Assembly (NCBI GenBank): GCA_963921425.1
Contig: OY992835.1
Location: forward strand, 2,170,001 to 2,234,000
Reading direction: 5' to 3'
Origin: Dryas octopetala
Lineage: Eukaryota > Streptophyta > Magnoliopsida > Rosales > Rosaceae
Length of the DNA: 64,000 nt
This document shows, one piece after another, positions 35,947 to 47,504 of this stretch. The stretch's first letter is position 1. The number at the start of each line of letters is the position of its first letter. The position numbers were made by a program, and so were the translations under genes. The notes under the pieces are model-generated. The model had not been told where the DNA came from. It saw nothing but the letters and a program-made list of their open reading frames with translations, and ran no database searches.

Positions 35947-37840
35947 TGTCTTTCTAGTTTCTAACACACTAAGAAAACACACAATAGCACACAAAACAAA
36001 GGAAATGCTTTTGTCTCTCAACCCTTCTGCTATTTATTAATTTAAATATATATATGTGAAAAATTATAAAAAAGAAAAAAAAACCAAAAAAATAAAGAGA
36101 AAAAGGAAGATTTTTTTTTTGGCCGGGAGAAAAAGGAAGATTTAATTCACATATAAGATACAGATAAGATAACATATATGGCTTTGCGCTGGTCAATTCC
36201 AAATAAGGACACCAAATTAACGCCGAACGAACCCAATTAAAGAGAGGGATATCCAAGATAATTTGGTTTTTTATGGTTCTGGGTACTCTTGGATTTTCTT
36301 CTTTTTTTTTTTTTTTGGTTTTTAGGGAAATTTTTAAACAGCCAAATTAGACAGTAGAAAGGGCCGGAGAGAATCGAGGGGCTGATACGCTGTCTGCAGC
36401 ATAGCTACCAAATGTGCAAAAGGTATTTGCATGACTTTCCAATTAATATTCACCGCCATATGGCCAACCCACTAACGGTCCTTTCTTTTTTTTTTTTTTT
36501 TTGCCATTTTTGCTCCCCTTGCATGCTCGGACTAACATATATAGTGAATCTTGCATGCTGGGAAATCAATTTCTTTGTTTTTTTTTCTTCTTTTGATATA
36601 TATATATGCAAAATTTCTAAAACCAACTTTTCGGATCCTTGTCCCAATTTCGTTGCTAGTAGGAGAAAAATTTCTCTGCGACAAGAATTAGTAATGTGGC
36701 GGGCATCGATCACCAATATAAAGGAGGAGGGTTTCGGACATTGAAATTTTGGATCCACCTTCTTCTCTTTGGTGATGCTACATGACCAATCCATGTTGCA
36801 AAAAAAATTATTTTCTCTCTAGTAGAATCAAGAATGTCTTAATCATGCCAAAGAATTATTTTCACGGAAAATATGTTGAATGATTAACTATATGTCGTCG
36901 GAACTGTTTAAGGAGCTCTTGAATATTTTTTGAGTAAATTGCTAATACACCACAAAGGATGACGAGGATCCACTTGTCAATTTGAAGTTGGTTGCTCCGT
37001 CTTGATGATCTCATAACAATCCATCCTTCAGAGCTCGAGCGCATAATAACTAAAGTTGACGAATGACCAATGTTTCGAGGTGTCGTCAAATTATCTCGCT
37101 TCAAATAATTTGTTCAAAAAATAGAAAGAGGATTTTTTACTGCGACCATCATTTAACGTGAACTTCAACACTTGGGTATTTTTTTATAGAGTTCTATTTT
37201 TCACCAAAGGGGCTGGCCACACCTAGTCTCATGGGATAGTATGTTTGTTAACATTTAATTAAATAATTAATTAATTAACCATGTAATTAATTAATTACAA
37301 ATTATCATCATTCTATTGTCTTTTATTTATTCTAAGACCCTACTAATAAACCTTTAATTAATTTTTTCCATGTCCATTTCTCATACCACCTCACACCTAT
37401 TGGCGGGTGACCTTTTATTTTCTAATTAAATCCCACAATGAGTTTAGGCCACATTCCTAAATAAACCTTTGTCCTTGCCTTGGGGTCTCCACAAGACAAG
37501 ATTGACACTTGGCAGTATGTCATGGCTACCTAGACTTACCAAAAGGGAAAAAAAAAAAACCTTTCAGCGTTGTTGCAATACAATACAGTCTTTTCATCAT
37601 CCTATGTTCCGAATCATGGTCGAGTATGAAATTCCGTCAACTCTAATATGTTCCTTAAGGTCTACCCCTTATGTATAGACAAGGTATTAAATTTCGAAAT
37701 TTCGTCGAAAATTTCATTTTTTTAGGGTTCCGAAATCGAAATACATGTTTAACAATTTTTCGTGAAGATTTCACCGAAATTTTGGAAAAATTCAGCGAAA
37801 TTTACTGAAATTTACCAAAATTTATCAAAATTATCAAAAT
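35947..37840. other. Upstream region of the HD-ZIP IV gene
   Basis: This stretch should hold the 5' UTR and promoter. It has AT dinucleotide runs (36045-36056, 36594-36606), poly-T tracts and AT-rich intergenic DNA. I looked for the L1-box type motif TAAATGYA expected for some epidermal genes and saw no convincing copy. ORFs here are short and featureless. Confidence 0.4.
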
Positions 37841-38216
37841 TTTCCTATTTTCTATTTTCTCCAACTTCAGAAATTCACTAAAAATAGCTCGAAACTCCAA
37901 ATAATTCACTGAAAAATTCTACGGACTCATATTGATGAGTACTAATTTCCTATGATATCAAAATAATCAAATTGCTTTCAAAAAAATTATGAAAAATCCT
38001 ACTCTTATAATTTAATTCTAAAAAAAATCGCCAAATTCTTGAATTTTCATTCTCTAAAATTCATTTCCACACAACTAAGCTCTAGAACCACAACTAAAGG
38101 TCTAAGTTAATTAAAATAAACCTAAAGAAATTTCTAATTCCTTTAAACAAACTTTAAAACAAGTTTGAAAAATTTAAGTAACAAAATTACCATAAGCTAA
38201 AATTTGGGTTGTTACA
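37840..38216 (-). repeat. LTR relic of the chromovirus group
   Basis: The segment reads like the LTR at about 1795-1915: CCAACTTCAGAAATTCACTA, AAAATAGCTCGAAACTC, ACGGACTCATATTGATGAGT. It ends GGGTTGTTACA, the reverse of the TGTAACAACCC LTR start. It is degenerate and truncated, without a partner. Confidence 0.55.
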
Positions 38217-38699
38217 CTTAGTGAAGACAAAGATTGGCTGGGTGAGAGGCACGAGAAAAAAGGAAGGAAAGATAAAAAAAAATAAAAAGACTGAAGAGAG
38301 AGGCACGGGGAAAAAAAGTAAAGAAAAAAAAAGTTTGGGATTTCATTTAATTATTTTAAACCTTAAACTCGAATACATTTCCATAAAAAAAATAATTAAA
38401 AGTATCCTAAAGGGCCAAAAACCTAATATCCTAAAGAATATAGAGTATATAGGGTTTAATGTATAAATTATAGAGTATAAAGAATATTAGGGTATATAGA
38501 ACAATCTGATCAAACATTGCATTAATAAAATCACCATCCTCCATTTCTAGGCGTTAGTTTTTCTTAAAAGATTAAAACTTTTAAAAATAAAATAAATTTG
38601 GGGGGAGACATTGCATCAATAAAATCACCAAACTTTTGCCTCTCACCAAACTTTTGAATAAACAAATTCTTAAAAAAATAAAACTTTTAAAAATAAAAA

Positions 38700-39182
38700 A
38701 AAAAATTTGGGGGGAGATGGGCAAGGAGGGTCGGGGTTGGGTAGGGGGGGTGAAGGGACTGGGTTGGGGTTAAATGAAGGGGGGTGGGTCGGGGAAGGGT
38801 TGGGTTGGGTTGTGGGGGAGAGAGGCAGGGGGTGGTTCTTGGTGGGGAAGAAGAAAGAAGGCGGGGGGGGGGGGGGGGGGGGCTGGTGCTGGGTGGGTGG
38901 TGCGACGGGGCTGGGGCTGGGGGGGAAGGGGTGCGACGGGGATGGGGCTGGGGGGGAGGAGGGTGGGTCGGGCAGGGAGAGGGGGGAAGATGGGTGGGGG
39001 CGGGCGGGCTAGGTAGGGTAAGGGCGGGCTGGGGAAGGGAGGGGAAGGGATGGGTGGGGGCGAGGAGGGGAGGGGAGGGGAGGGGATGGGTGGGGAAGGG
39101 CTAGGATTGGGAGGGGACGGCTAGGAATGAGGCTGGGGGTGGTGCTGCGTGGGGCATGGCTGGGGAAGGGGGAAGGGGAAAA
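38700..39182. repeat. Extremely G-rich low-complexity block
   Basis: Nearly 480 bp of the plus strand consists of runs of 3-8 G separated by short A/T/C spacers. Words include GGGGATGGG and GGGGAGGGGAGGGG, and there is a 20-G homopolymer at 38863-38882. AT-rich sequence flanks it on both sides. The glycine-rich ORFs across it are a by-product of composition. Many four-run combinations could form G-quadruplexes on this strand. Confidence 0.85.
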
Positions 39183-39682
39183 CAAATTTTTAAGAAATTT
39201 TTTTATTTTAATTATTTTAAGAAATTTTTTCATTCAAAAGTTTTAAAAATATTATTATTTTTTAAATGTGGGTAAAAAGATGAAAATACTTTTGCCATAT
39301 CAGCAGATAATGGTTTATTTGACAGAAAAACTAACGGAGATACTATTTTGATACAAAATGAAAGTTGAGGTATTTTTTTACAAGTTTTCAAAGTTGGGGT
39401 ACTAAGTTGAAACAACATGTAAAGTTGAGGTACTAAATTATAATTTGCTCTTTATTTTATTTAGATTAGATTAATTTTATAAGTTTTTATTAATTAGATT
39501 ATGTAGTTTTTTAAAATTGAAAAGCCCAAATAAGAGAAAGAAGAAAATGGAAAAGAAAAGCCCAAAGAAAATGAAAGAGACCGGCCCTCTTCATGGAGGC
39601 CCAATTCCAGTTGATATGCAGGGAGCCCAACCTCGGTGGGAGGTGAGGAGCCACAAAAACCAATGAAGCTTTACTTCCCCTG

Positions 39683-39683
<1 letters not shown>

Positions 39684-39738
<55 letters not shown>
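39684..39738. repeat. (CT)n microsatellite
   Basis: About 27 uninterrupted CT dinucleotides occur here. The ORFs on both strands across it are repeat artefacts. Confidence 0.95.
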
Positions 39739-39740
<2 letters not shown>

Positions 39741-40416
39741 GTTGCAGCCTCACCACTCGTCTTATTGAAAACTAGCCGCCAAGCCAAGCTGCTCTACGTG
39801 TCTCTCCCACGCCTGCAGTCATGTAATAACCTTGATTTTTGTAAAATAAAAATTTTGTTTCATTAGTTAAAATTAAGAACAATTACATTTATGTTTAAGG
39901 TTAATTTTTTTAAAGTGCAAATCACACCCCACCTAGACAAGGCCCATACGGAAATACCAAGTTACAAAGCAGCCCACGTTTTAAATAGAGAGCTGCTATT
40001 TGCACACTCCTAATTTTCCTCTTTGCACACCCCTAACAACCTAATTTGTGAAATTACTTAATTGACACAAAGAGAAAAGACCAAAAAGGACAACCTTTAT
40101 TATTTGAAAAAAAAAAAACTCTCCTTACACACTCATCCCAACACTCTTACACACCCCACCCAACACTCTTAAACCTCAGCCAAAATAATCCTAAAACTCT
40201 CATTGCACACCCCCTCCTCTCATAACCTCATCTCTTCATTTTTCCTCCATTAAACCCTAAGTTTTCTCTCTTGGTCACATATACGCAATAAGATTGTAGA
40301 AATACATATTAGTTTTCATGAATGGAGCCTTCACTCGTCCCTTATTCGCCTTTCGACGAGGTATGATCGTTATTTTTTGGGTTTTTTTTCGTGTTTTTCA
40401 TTTACTGTTCGCGGTT

Positions 40417-40772
40417 CATTCGGCGAACCAGTACCGAACGTTTCTACATTGTTCGACAGATGACTACCGAACACAACTAACATATTCGGTGGTTAACTGC
40501 CGAATGAAAATTACAAAAAAATTTTAAAAAATCCATTCGGTGACTGTTTGCCGAATGAACTTATCAATTTCGACAAACACATACCGAACATTTTACATAT
40601 ATTCGGAAGACATCTGTCGAATGAAGTATTTTGTTTACAAAAATCGATATTGTTCGGTAGTCAACTGTCGAACGAAGGTAATTGGTTCGGCAGATTACCA
40701 CCGAACAATATGATTTCGTTCGGTAAGCTTCTACCGAACAAATTCATTTAGTTCGGTAACCTTCTACCGAAC
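40417..40772. repeat. Array of ten 22-bp palindromes (left)
   Basis: Each unit follows the plan GTTCGGYAG-NNNN-CTRCCGAAC, a 22-bp inverted repeat able to form a small hairpin. Clear units are at 40451-40472, 40484-40505, 40534-40557 (extended), 40568-40589, 40600-40621, 40652-40673, 40685-40706, 40718-40739 and 40751-40772, with a weaker first unit near 40417-40439. Spacers are mostly 10-30 bp and AT-rich. The central four bases vary while the arms are conserved, with changes often in one arm only. Confidence 0.9.
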
Positions 40773-40809
40773 GTACTGTTTTGACATTATTTTCATGTTT
40801 TATGTGTAG

Positions 40810-40980
40810 GATGATGAACAATATGAGCAATATGGTGGTGCTTCTACTCGAAACAGCAAGGTTGAGGACTACATTGGGGCCGAGGTCGAGGTCGAGGCCA
40901 AGGTTTTGACCGAATACTCACGTGACTATAGTAATGAATTCACAACAAACGACCGAAAGCGCAAAAATGTGATATACTAG
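40810..40980 (+). pseudogene. Exon-like ORF, unrecognised
   Basis: After a plausible acceptor (TGTGTAG|GATGATGAA) there are 56 open codons ending in TAG. They read as an acidic then basic peptide (DDEQYEQYGGASTRN, VEVEAKVLTEYSRD, DRKRKNVIY). An ATG-containing stretch at 40318-40360 ending in CGACGAG|GTATG could be a first exon, but joining them gives an immediate stop in the obvious frame. I do not recognise a domain. The layout mirrors the 5' part of the PMD gene on the other strand, also downstream of a palindrome array. Confidence 0.25.
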
Positions 40981-41301
40981 ATACCAATATCGCCTTGAGC
41001 AATTCAAAGAATTTGTGTGCCATAGTGATCCATCCACACAATAACCAGTGTCTCTTGATAGTGATTGATTATGTTCTGGACTTGATGCATTTACATTGAG
41101 TTATGATGAGATTATTGTATTATTTAAATATATATATGTATGTGGATTTAAATATATATAAGTATGTGGATATTTGTTTTGCATGAACCTAAGTATTTCA
41201 CATAAAAAATGAGGTGGATTCAATTATATAAATTAACTATAGTATTTGACATAAATAAAACCTTATCTAGTTACAGAAACTACAAAAATATCAAGTTATA
41301 A

Positions 41302-43283
41302 TCATTGGCGGGGACGCCGTCTCGAACCGCGTTGGTATGTCATAGTGTCCTGCAAGTGCGTCCCCTGTAAAATATGTTGCAAACTCTGAACCGACTGATA
41401 GAGGTAAGTAGGACGTGTGATAGCAACTTCTTCGCCAATGTCAATAATCGGCTGGGTAATCCGTAGCATCCGAGCCTCGCGCTCCTAAAAGTCAAAATAT
41501 GCGAACATTAACAGATGCAATCGGAAAATGAGAAAATTTATTGTGTAAATTTACGTACCCGATAGTATGCAATATCCGATGTGGCATGTGGGTCAAATGC
41601 ACCTCTGCGAGTAGGGTTGTGGACGATTGGATGTGATATAGAGGTGAACCAATCGAGGTACCCTCTCACAGTATCCGATGGCCGCCTCACCGGTATACTG
41701 CGCGCCTCCTCAGACAACACGTGATTCCCCCATGCCTCCCACATACCAGCTAAATAGTTGTACATGGGTCTGTATGAGTGCGCATTCGAACCTCTAACCC
41801 CCTGAAAAACCGCACGTGGTGCAGGGGGGATCGTCTGTACCCTCCCAAACTGCCTAAGTACTCTCTCGGGACAATAAGGCTCAACAACATCAAAACACCT
41901 TATCATCCCTGTGAAGAATGCTATAGCTGGCAATGGATGTGCTTGTCTTTGGGATTTGTATGGTTCCCAAATAACCTGAAAAAAACAATAACATTATATA
42001 GTTGAAAACATTAACGTAATAATATAATCCTAAATTTATAAAAAGAATTGTAAATTACAAATATACCTCGTCAGCCGACAAAACATCAAGTCGTTGCCGT
42101 ATTCTTTGTACTGCTTCAAGATCACTGCCACCATCCCGCCTTGGAGTCCAGCGGAGCGCACGAGGTGAATTCTCGGAATAATTCATATCGTACGATGGAC
42201 CGAAAATGGTGTGCATGTGCTCGTACACCCAAGCCTCTATCAGTGTCATATATCCGCCGATTTGTTTGACACCAGCTCAAGAGGCAAATCCAAACTGCCT
42301 AAACAACCATGCTAGGCATCCAGCGCCCCATGCGTAATGGCTAACGGTGTCTAGATTAGTGAGCAGTCTGAGATATTGCACTTGTACCCTTGTGCCAGTC
42401 TTATCTACAAACAGGGTACAACCCAATAAATACAACAGATACGCCCGGGCTGCACATTGGATTTCATGCTCAGAGTCGGCATCAGTGACATCACTAAAGC
42501 ACGTACGTAACCACTCTAATCGTACGTACTCACCACCAAAGTCCATCAACTGCTCTGATGCCTGATCCCCACTAACTCCTAAATATGCAGTTAGTAGATA
42601 TTCAGAAGTAATGTTATCCTCCACAAGTGTAGCCACTGGTGCACCACCAACCAGAATGCCTAAAATGTTGGCTACATCATCTAGTGTGATGGTCATCTCA
42701 CCAAAAGACAGGTGGAATGTATTGGTCTCCGGATGCCACCTCTCAACAAAAGCAGACACCAACACTTTGTCAACCGTACGATAAGAACAATGCACCAGTG
42801 ATGTCAACCCAGAATTAAGGACATATCCCTTCAACCGGTCATTATCTGTTCTGGCCCACAACTTCCACTCACGAAGCTTGGTGGTTTTGGACATGCACCT
42901 CAAAGGCTCCCGTTCCTAATTCAAACATAACCAAAGAAATTCACTTATTATTACTGCAAGTTACACAAGAATAAAATATCAACTGTTAAAGATCATACCT
43001 CGTTGTTCCAAATTTCAGCAGCTACGTGAGTTCCATAACTCCTCAGCAGGGACGTGTCAATGGGACCTCCCGGGAAAGGCTCAGCAAGCTCGTTGGGATT
43101 ATCCTCATTGTAATCCTCAACCGGAACCTCAGCTTGTTCAGGAACTGCCTCACGACTAGCTCGTGCTTGTACTAGCCTTCTTCGCCCAGATGCTGTGGGT
43201 CGTGTTCTTTGCATATCATCGGCAACATCGGGGACTTCCCCTCTGGATGAAGATGCACCACGTCTGATTCTTCTTCTGTCCAT
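41302..43283 (-). pseudogene. Plant mobile domain (PMD, MAIN-like) gene, one nonsense codon
   Basis: Four exons read from right to left: 43283-42999, 42915-42067, 41975-41559 and 41484-41302. All have GT-AG borders, and they join in frame to 577 codons plus the stop. The second exon carries the PMD core: WHPETNTFHLSFGEMTITLD, VANILGILVGG, then further on YLLGCTLFVDKTG and HYAWGAGCLAWLFRQF. The third has FDVVEPYCPERVLRQFGR. PMD proteins such as Arabidopsis MAIN and MAIL act in the nucleus in silencing and genome stability, and the domain also occurs inside transposons. One TGA (42277-42279) interrupts the frame where CGA is likely (FAS*AGVKQIGGYM). Otherwise the reading is intact, so decay is recent. 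It sits inside the TIR element 39988-44286. Confidence 0.85.
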
Positions 43284-43374
43284 CCTATAATTTCAAACAA
43301 GAAATTGAAAATTGTTTTAGCAAATATATGATTTTTTAAAAGCTTAAAAAAAAAAAAAAATTTCAACACAGGTG

Positions 43375-43699
43375 GTTCGGCAGTCAACTGCCGAGCAAAG
43401 TGGCAACTATTCGGCAGTTGACTGTCGAACACAGTTCCACCATTCGGCAGATGGCTGTCGAACCAAAATAGGGAAATTCGAAATTTTGTATTCGTTCGGT
43501 AGCGTGCTGCCGAACCAATTCATTTCGTTCGGCAGGTAACCACCGAACTAATATTCATTGTTCGGCAGTCACCTGTCGAACCAAAATATGGAAATCCGAC
43601 ATTTTGCATTCGTTCGGTAGGGTACTGCCGAACCAATTCATTTAGTTCGGTACCTGACTGCCGAATAAAATGAATTCGTTCGGCAGACCAGTGCCGAAC
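43375..43699. repeat. Array of nine 22-bp palindromes (right)
   Basis: These are the same unit as the left array. Units lie at 43375-43396, 43409-43430, 43442-43463, 43494-43515, 43527-43548, 43560-43581, 43612-43633, 43645-43666 and 43678-43699. Several spacers repeat too (CAATTCATTT; AAAATA-GGAAATTCG-type), giving a second-order period of about 118 bp over three units (43494, 43612). The array lies just upstream of the PMD start codon, probably in a 5' intron or leader. Confidence 0.92.
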
Positions 43700-44294
43700 G
43701 AGCTGCGAAATCAGAAAACTAAAAACCCCGAAAATGCTCACTCCAAAACCCGAAATCCTCCCTACAAATCTAGTAAAACAGACGAAAACGGTATTTGGGA
43801 TGGATTAACTAATTCAAATTAGATAAAAAAGTATTAGATTTACATTTACAACTAATTTATTTGAGAAACTCACTTCTAGTGGCTGTGGTGGGGATAGGAG
43901 TGGCAGAAATTTGATGAGGCCACTGATGGAGTTCACGCCGGTGCTGACGACGGCGATGACGGTGGTGATGAAGCCGAAGATGGGTGTCGGCAATGGTGGG
44001 TGTCGGCAATAGTGGGTGTCGGCAATGGTGGGTGCTGGTGGTTAGTTGTGAGGTGAGATGGGGTGAGGTAGGGGGGTGTGTAGTGTAGATGTGTTTGTGG
44101 GGGTGTGTAATGTTTGGGTTGAGAGGGTGTGTAAAGAGAAATTTAGACATATTAGTGAGATTGGGGTATTTTGGTCATAATAGGGGTGTGTAAAACAGAA
44201 ATTTTATGTTTGAAAAATTAATAAGGGGTGTGTAGGAGAAAAGTGTGTGCAAAGAGAAAATTAGGGGTGTGCAAATAGCAGCTCTCTTTAAATA

Positions 44295-46160
44295 TTAACT
44301 AAGATACGAAGAAAAAAGACTTAAAAGAGTTTTTTATTATAGTTGTGCCACGGTACACCAGTTTAACGTACTTGTTTTGTTATGTCTGTTTTAGTTGTTT
44401 TCGTTCTTAGGCTGGGATCTTTATTTGTCCATTGTTTTCTCTTATGGGATTTTAGAAAGAATATCTTACAAATAAAAAATATAATAAATTACTCCCAAAA
44501 CCTGTTTTTGAAAGATTTTTAACTACAAACCCAACCAATTAAAAAATTTAGTTCAAGCCCAATCTGTCCATGTACGCGTGCAAGAATTTGAAAAAACACA
44601 CTACCGAGCTCTCGGTAGCCTTGCTGAGTGCTCGGGTGGATGCAGATGCATCTTTTACCAGGTTAGGTTGCACAAATGCATCTGCCGAGCGCTCAGTGAA
44701 TAGTTTGGACTTCTACTTAATTTTTTGGCTGGCTGAAGTTTGGGTTAAATTTATTTCTCATTTTGGGTTTCTAACCAAAGCACCCAAAGTATTTATATGG
44801 ATTGAGAAACCACTCCACAAGAAAGCAAAAACCCACTTGAGAATCTTTGAGAAAATTAAATTTAGGATAGTGCAGCGTCATGTTAATGATCTTGGCTACC
44901 TTGGTAGACTTGCCCTTCTTCTTGTTGGGAGTATCAAGACCAACATACCATTAGTTATCGTCAGATTCCCCTGAAGAGTTGTAGCTTTGATTACTCATCT
45001 TGTAGGGATGAGATGAGAGGTAGTGATTGTTGAAGGAAGGAAAAACTTAGCGATTGTGCATGGTGATGAATATGATGACTGTTGATGCCTTTCCCATAAA
45101 CTTCGCCAATCTGTTGATGCAAAAATCGGTATGCTGATGCAACAACTTCAAAAAGTGGACTTAACTTACTGTTTGATCTTCTTTGTGGATGATCTGGAGT
45201 GTTTGGGATGATCTAGCTTACTGATGTGTCTTGATGGATGTCACTTGTAAGAACAAATATATCAGCAGAAGTAGCACCGGTGTGGTACTAGCCAACTAAG
45301 TGATGGACATGTGAAGGTGTAGAGGCAAGAACAAGGTATGAACTTGGAAGAATCATGAAGAATTAGGTAAGAAGTTCTGGGTTATTCTCTCAAGAGGTGT
45401 GTTTTTGTTTAGGGTTTGTGAACCCCATCTTTGTGCATATAAGGTTGTATATATAGACAAAGAAGAGGTAAAGAGATATTTACCTGTATGAGGATGAACG
45501 ATGGAGAAGAGGTCACGTCGTGGGTTCATAACAGTGGCATGCACAGCTACCCAGCAAAGCAGCATTGAATGCAAGCATTGCTTTGGTGTAGTGGGTAGCC
45601 CTAATATCCGACCTAGAGCTAGTGTGTCAGGCTTTGTAGAGTGTCACATCTCAAACACTTGAGTGTGGTTGGGGATATTATTGGATCCTTCTAGAACAAT
45701 GGTGGAATAGATAATTTGAGTCGAGCCAAGCATGTAACTTCATAAATCTCCCAAGTGTGAAGTAACTATTGGGTGATCTGATCAGTGAAGCAACATGTAT
45801 TTCAAGCTCAACCGTACCGAAGACCTTTGGAGGTGATCCTTTGAGTCCCAATGGAGGGCTTAATGATCAAGCTAAGATCGGCTCGGACTGGGTGGCGTAT
45901 GGTGAGCATCAATGGTGAAATTGAGATCATGTGTTGATGATCTGAAGTGATGATGTGGATGGTTTAACTAAGCCAATCGTTGAAAATTCAAAGTGTAACG
46001 TGTAAGTGTTTGATTTTCTTGTTGAATTCATGTGGATTTATCCACAAACATATATCAAACCATTCTTTCATTGTTGTTCTTTAATTTCTTGTCCCTGTTG
46101 TTTGGCTTTTCCTTTATTTTATCGTAGGAACATTGCATAGCTGTTGTTACCTTCTTAAGT
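44295..46160. other. Spacer without recognised genes
   Basis: Open stretches such as 44570-44974 have no motif I can name. The text near 45000-46000 is TG/GATG-rich, intergenic in character. No TIR or LTR boundary was resolved. Confidence 0.4.
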
Positions 46161-46376
46161 ATGAGGACTAGTCCCCTATCTATAGAATTAGAGTGGACAA
46201 ATCTTCATGTATCCCTTCTCTTTTTTATTCTGGATAAGTTGTTGGAGCCCATTGACCATGTTCATTTTGATGTCATTTGCAAAGAATGGTGTTCTCTTGC
46301 AAAAACTATAATCATACAACGAAGCGCTGGCGTAAGGTACTTGTTATGGTTGAAAATGTTCCTTGCCACGTGTTAA
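46161..46376 (+). pseudogene. F-box gene fragment
   Basis: This 71-codon reading contains the F-box pattern (WTNLHVSLLFFILDKLLEPI, then DHVHFDVICKEWCSLAK), typical of plant F-box proteins of the SKIP23/DUF295 type. Those proteins recruit targets to SCF ubiquitin ligases. It stops soon after the F-box and no kelch or DUF295 domain follows. It is probably a truncated copy. Confidence 0.6.
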
Positions 46377-46380
46377 GCTA

Positions 46381-46450
46381 GGGTTCAATCCATATCATTG
46401 ATTCTTTTCTTGATTTGGGTGTGCCACCAAGTAATTTCTTTGCCCAAACT
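46381..46450. repeat. Small LTR relic
   Basis: TCCATATCATTGATTCTTTT and GTGTGCCACCAAGTA resemble the LTR start at 16659-16708 and 19427-19480. Only about 70 bp remain. Confidence 0.45.
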
Positions 46451-46585
46451 GAGTAAGAAGAAGAAACTTGGTTATTTCTTTGCTTGGCTCTTTGGAGTTT
46501 GTTTTAATCCTGGCTGCTACAGGTAGCATTGTTCTTTTTTGTTTAATCATTCATTTACCCAAAATAAAATATAAAAAATATGCCC

Positions 46586-46990
46586 AGTTATGAAATATAA
46601 AATATAAAATATAAAATAAAATATAAAATATAAAATATAAAATAAAATATAAAATATAAAATATAAAATATAAAATATAAAATATAATATAAAATATAAA
46701 ATATAAAATATAAAATATAAAATATAAAATATTTAAAATATAAAATATAAAATATAAAATATAAAATATAAAATATAAAAAATATAAAATGTACCCAAAA
46801 TAAAAAATATAAAATATATAAAATATAAAATATATAAAATATAAAATATAAAATATAAAATATAAAATATATAAAATATAAAATATAAAATATAAAATAA
46901 AATATAAAATATAAAATATAAAATAAAATATAAAATATAAAATATAAAAAATATAAAAATATAAAAAATTTAAAATTTAAAATTTAAAAT
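46586..46990. repeat. AT-only minisatellite of ATAAAAT type
   Basis: About 400 bp are built almost only from TATAAAA / ATAAAATAT words with a basic period of 7 bp and occasional 5- and 12-bp variants. The boundaries carry CCCAAAATAAAA and ACCCAAAATAAAAGAA. There is no coding content. Confidence 0.92.
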
Positions 46991-47504
46991 TTACCCAAAA
47001 TAAAAGAACTCAGTTATCTTCCCAAGTCCAACTAAGTTTGTCAGTTAAAGCCATTACTAGACTGAGTTCTTTTCGATATGGATACGTAATTAGCATGATT
47101 GTGTCAAATTTATACATGCCCTTTTGTTGGACATAACATGAATCTGCTTTAATTAGCATGGCTTCTAGAAGTCTTGATCAGTTCCCAACTTCTACATCAA
47201 CATGTCAAGTTTAACAAATACTAGTATGCACATAATCTGCCGTTTGATAACATTCTCAAGGGACCATGCATGAATTTTAGTCACCCAGGGGCCTTCCATG
47301 GAAAGATAGTCACTGTCGGGAATTAGACTCCACCATGGAAGAACAATAATACCCTCCAGTGTAGAGTACCCAAAAAATATGACCCTCCAAGCTCCAGAAA
47401 AGCCAGAACTGAGTTTCCAATGCAGAAAGCCAGACCCTCTAGTGGCTTGGCCTGCCAAGGAGCAACTCACCTGCAGCATTTCACATAATTGCCCCGAATC
47501 CTTT

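Larger units (their letters stand above)
39988..44286. mobile_element. 4.3-kb TIR element carrying a plant mobile domain gene
   Basis: The ends are inverted repeats starting GAGAGCTGCTATTTGCACAC on the left and the same on the opposite strand at the right. They are followed by repeats of CTTTGCACAC and CCCCTAATTTTC. A perfect 8-bp duplication TTTAAATA flanks it at 39980-39987 and 44287-44294. Inside are, from the left, a small plus-strand exon-like ORF, a palindrome array (40417-40772), a PMD gene on the minus strand (41302-43283), and a second palindrome array (43375-43699). There is no MULE or hAT transposase, so its mobilising enzyme is unknown. TIR length and TSD size leave a Mutator-like or hAT assignment open. 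Confidence 0.85.

Noticed and set aside
38707..39104. Three overlapping glycine-rich ORFs
   Set aside because: They are produced by the G-rich low-complexity block and differ by frame only. There is no start context or domain.
39511..39866. ORFs with Arg-Glu or Ser-Leu repeats on the two strands
   Set aside because: They are translations of the (CT)n microsatellite.
40417..43699. CRISPR-like look of the regularly spaced 22-bp units
   Set aside because: The genome is clearly plant nuclear, the spacers are short and partly repeated, there are no cas genes, and the units are palindromes within a TIR transposon.
44570..44974. 134-codon ORF as a possible gene
   Set aside because: No recognisable motif, no splice or promoter context, and composition like the surrounding spacer.
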